This document shows, piece by piece, positions 4,805-6,614 of a DNA stretch of 6,614 bases (its first letter is position 1; each line of letters opens with the position of its first letter). The notes under the pieces were generated by a model. The model saw only the letters and a program-made list of their open reading frames with translations, was not told the DNA's origin and ran no database searches. Origin of the DNA: Capsulimonas sp. (GTDB lineage Bacteria; Armatimonadota; Armatimonadia; Armatimonadales; Capsulimonadaceae); the NCBI GenBank assembly GCA_025963815.1, contig JAOQAA010000724.1:1-6614 (forward strand), given 5' to 3'. The translations under genes and the position numbers were made by a program.

Positions 4805-6614
4805 TCACAAAGGGAGCCCCGCTAATTCTTTTTCCTCACCTTCCAAGCCAGGCGTAACAGAGCTGTGTGGAATATCCCCATGCGACACCCGCCCGTCGTC
4901 CAGCGGATCGCGCTTAGCGGTTTCCAGTCTCTGGAGCAAATCCCGAATGTCCTTCACGCCGCCGATGGTGAACCAGATCGAAACGGGAACGCACTGCACC
5001 ATGAGCAGGATGATATAGGTTCGCCAGAACGGCGCCCAGAACGCGTCCGAGATCGCATGGAAGGCGAAGTGGGCGACGCACACGCTGATGAATACGGCCC
5101 ACCAGCCAAATGTCCATACGGCGAAGAGGATCGCGAGAAACCGATCGCCCTTGGAGAACTCCGAGCCCATCCCCAGCAATTCTTGCCAGCGGCTTTTAGC
5201 GACGGATTTCGTTTCATGCTCGTGCGGATCGACCGAGTAGGCGCCCCGGTGCAGCATCTTTTCTAGGTTGAACGGCCGCCGCGCGCCGCCCGTGATCAGG
5301 GAGATTCCCACATAGAGCGCAATGGCGATGCCGCTCGAAATCAGCGAAAGCCACTGGCCATTGATCGGGAATTTCGTGGCGTGGTGCGCTTCCCAGAGAT
5401 GCGGCATGACCAGCCCTCCGATGCCGAGCACCGCGCCGGCGATCATGGCCGCGTACGCGCCAGCCGTAGTTCCAAAGCGGCTGTAGAGACCGCCGATCAT
5501 GACCGCGCCGGCGCCGCCGAGCCAGATCGTGCCGGTGATGGCCTGGAAGAAGAGAATTTTGTCGGTTTCGACATAGAACAGGCTGAAGAAGAACGCGAAG
5601 ACCGCGACGAAGAAGATCGAGTAGCGCAGCCAGCGGACATGCTGCTCCGGCTCCAGCGCTTTGCCGCCGCGCCAGGGGATCAGAACATCCTGGACGAAGA
5701 TGGCGCCCCAGGAGTGCATGTACGTATCATGACAGGTGATCGAGAGGAAGATCACCACCATCGCCAGCAGGCCCTTGATCCCGATCGGCAGGATGTGTGC
5801 GAGGGCGATCGGGACGGACATTTCATTCTGAAGCGTCGTGCTGCCGATCCGGTGAATGTCGGCGTTGATTCCCGACGCCAGTCCCGCGTACTGCGGCAGA
5901 TGCATCACCGTAAAAGCCGCCAGCGGCAGAACGATGCCGATCAAATAAAGCGGCGCCCGGCGCCATCCTGAGATCAAGTTGCCCATGCGCTGTTCGTGCG
6001 GATTGCGGGCTGAGGTCATGAACCCCTGGGCGCCGAGCCATGTTTGAAAGCCATAAGTCGAGAGGAAGATACCGATCAGGTAGAACCAGGCGTTGAAGTC
6101 CTGAACGCCCGCCGTGTGGAATGGGTTCAGCATGGAGGCGTCCGCCGGAGCAGTGTTCATCGCCGTGACTGCGTGGCCCCACGGGATCAGCACAATCACC
6201 GCGACGGCGATCGCGATATAGGCGAACAGCGCCACCATTCCTTGCACGCATTCCGTCACCATCACCGAGATCTGTCCGCCGCCGCTGACGAAGAACAGCG
6301 CCAGTCCCAGATCCGCGACCATCAGCGCCGGATAAGTCGCGATATGTACGCCCGCCACGGTGAAGATATCGGGCAGTCCGCAGAAGTAGATCAAAAAGCG
6401 CGCGGCGATGGCGGGGAAGATGCCGAAGTTGATGATGCCCGAAAGCCAGCAGAGTAGTCCGGCGAAGATTCGGAATTTGCGGCTGTAGCGCATTTCAAAG
6501 AACTGCGCCACCGTCAGCGCCCGCGTTTCCCGCAAACGATAAAATACCCAGCCGGTCATGGAGAAGATCACGCCGAGCGGCATGGACATCATTCCCCACC
6601 AGAGGGTAGGGAAT
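4805..6614 (-). CDS. Sodium:solute symporter (SSS family), 5' end outside the window
   Basis: The frame is open to the right edge (it reads FPTLWWG before the first visible Met at 6590-6592), so the first transmembrane segment and true start lie beyond the window. The 595 residues from that Met show about twelve further hydrophobic segments, at roughly 5-19, 42-71, 86-104, 110-137, 166-184, 212-230, 262-284, 323-342, 350-396 (two), 412-434, 484-508 and 522-545. RLRETRALTVAQFFEMRYSR at 19-38 is the typical SSS loop after the second segment. SITCHDTYMHSW followed by IFVQDVL (284-304) matches the family's conserved 'S-T-x-D-S' sodium-site helix and following loop. FNLEKMLHRG at 441-450 belongs to the long cytoplasmic loop common in this subgroup. 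The protein imports a solute with sodium at the cytoplasmic membrane; the substrate is not predictable here. A hydrophilic tail (about 555-595) ends at a TGA that overlaps the edge of the intergenic palindrome. Confidence 0.87.
   Translation of the reverse strand, partial: FPTLWWGMMSMPLGVIFSMTGWVFYRLRETRALTVAQFFEMRYSRKFRIFAGLLCWLSGIINFGIFPAIAARFLIYFCGLPDIFTVAGVHIATYPALMVADLGLALFFVSGGGQISVMVTECVQGMVALFAYIAIAVAVIVLIPWGHAVTAMNTAPADASMLNPFHTAGVQDFNAWFYLIGIFLSTYGFQTWLGAQGFMTSARNPHEQRMGNLISGWRRAPLYLIGIVLPLAAFTVMHLPQYAGLASGINADIHRIGSTTLQNEMSVPIALAHILPIGIKGLLAMVVIFLSITCHDTYMHSWGAIFVQDVLIPWRGGKALEPEQHVRWLRYSIFFVAVFAFFFSLFYVETDKILFFQAITGTIWLGGAGAVMIGGLYSRFGTTAGAYAAMIAGAVLGIGGLVMPHLWEAHHATKFPINGQWLSLISSGIAIALYVGISLITGGARRPFNLEKMLHRGAYSVDPHEHETKSVAKSRWQELLGMGSEFSKGDRFLAILFAVWTFGWWAVFISVCVAHFAFHAISDAFWAPFWRTYIILLMVQCVPVSIWFTIGGVKDIRDLLQRLETAKRDPLDDGRVSHGDIPHSSVTPGLEGEEKELAGLPL

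Noticed and set aside
4270..4808. Several overlapping minus-strand frames of 75-143 codons through the intergenic palindrome
   Set aside because: They are translations of the inverted repeats (Gly/Arg/Pro/Ser-rich, in multiple frames at once) and have no plausible start context or protein features.
5381..6457. Plus-strand open frames within the symporter gene (196 and 137 codons)
   Set aside because: They are antisense to clearly coding transmembrane sequence and are rich in Arg, Asp, Glu and His, the usual reverse complement of a membrane-protein gene.

Overview
The window is about 6.6 kb of GC-rich bacterial DNA. It carries five protein-coding genes, two of them cut by the window edges, and a large palindromic repeat. 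I see no RNA genes, CRISPR array, transposase, phage gene or known defence system. The proteins include tandem 'NDxF...GTNxG...SVWYxW' beta-domains, a divergent GH5-like secreted glycosidase, and a sodium:solute symporter with an 'FNLEKMLHRG' cytoplasmic loop. In my experience this mix is typical of the Armatimonadota / Planctomycetota / Verrucomicrobiota group, perhaps a Capsulimonas-like armatimonadote. That placement is an impression from protein style, not a measured assignment.

Layout. (1) Positions 1-1073, plus strand: the C-terminal part of a large extracellular repeat protein, open at the left edge, followed by a strong hairpin at 1084-1114. (2) Positions 1141-4436, plus strand: an extended -10 promoter (TG-N-TATAAT) sits only 9 nt before the ATG of a HAD-family phosphatase, so the message is probably leaderless or nearly so. 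The phosphatase is followed, with 4-bp gaps each, by a secreted clan GH-A (GH5-like) glycoside hydrolase and by a membrane-anchored or secreted SGNH/GDSL hydrolase. The spacing makes this a convincing three-gene operon. (3) Positions 4437-4804: a gene-free stretch filled almost entirely by one nested, partly decayed palindrome, with a perfect 25-bp inverted repeat at its centre and near-perfect 23-bp arms at its edges. (4) Positions 4805-6614, minus strand: the C-terminal 600 or so residues of an SSS-family sodium:solute symporter, open at the right edge and convergent with the operon.

How the parts may work together. The glycosidase has a signal peptide and the SGNH hydrolase an N-terminal anchor, so both probably act outside the cytoplasm. 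One would cut a glycan backbone and the other might remove ester groups, while the cytoplasmic HAD enzyme would dephosphorylate a small metabolite. The nearby symporter could import a released product, but its substrate cannot be read from the sequence and it is on the opposite strand. I found no clear new 'system'. The most unusual signals are the composite palindrome that runs from one gene's stop codon to the other's, the apparently leaderless operon promoter, and the divergent glycosidase.
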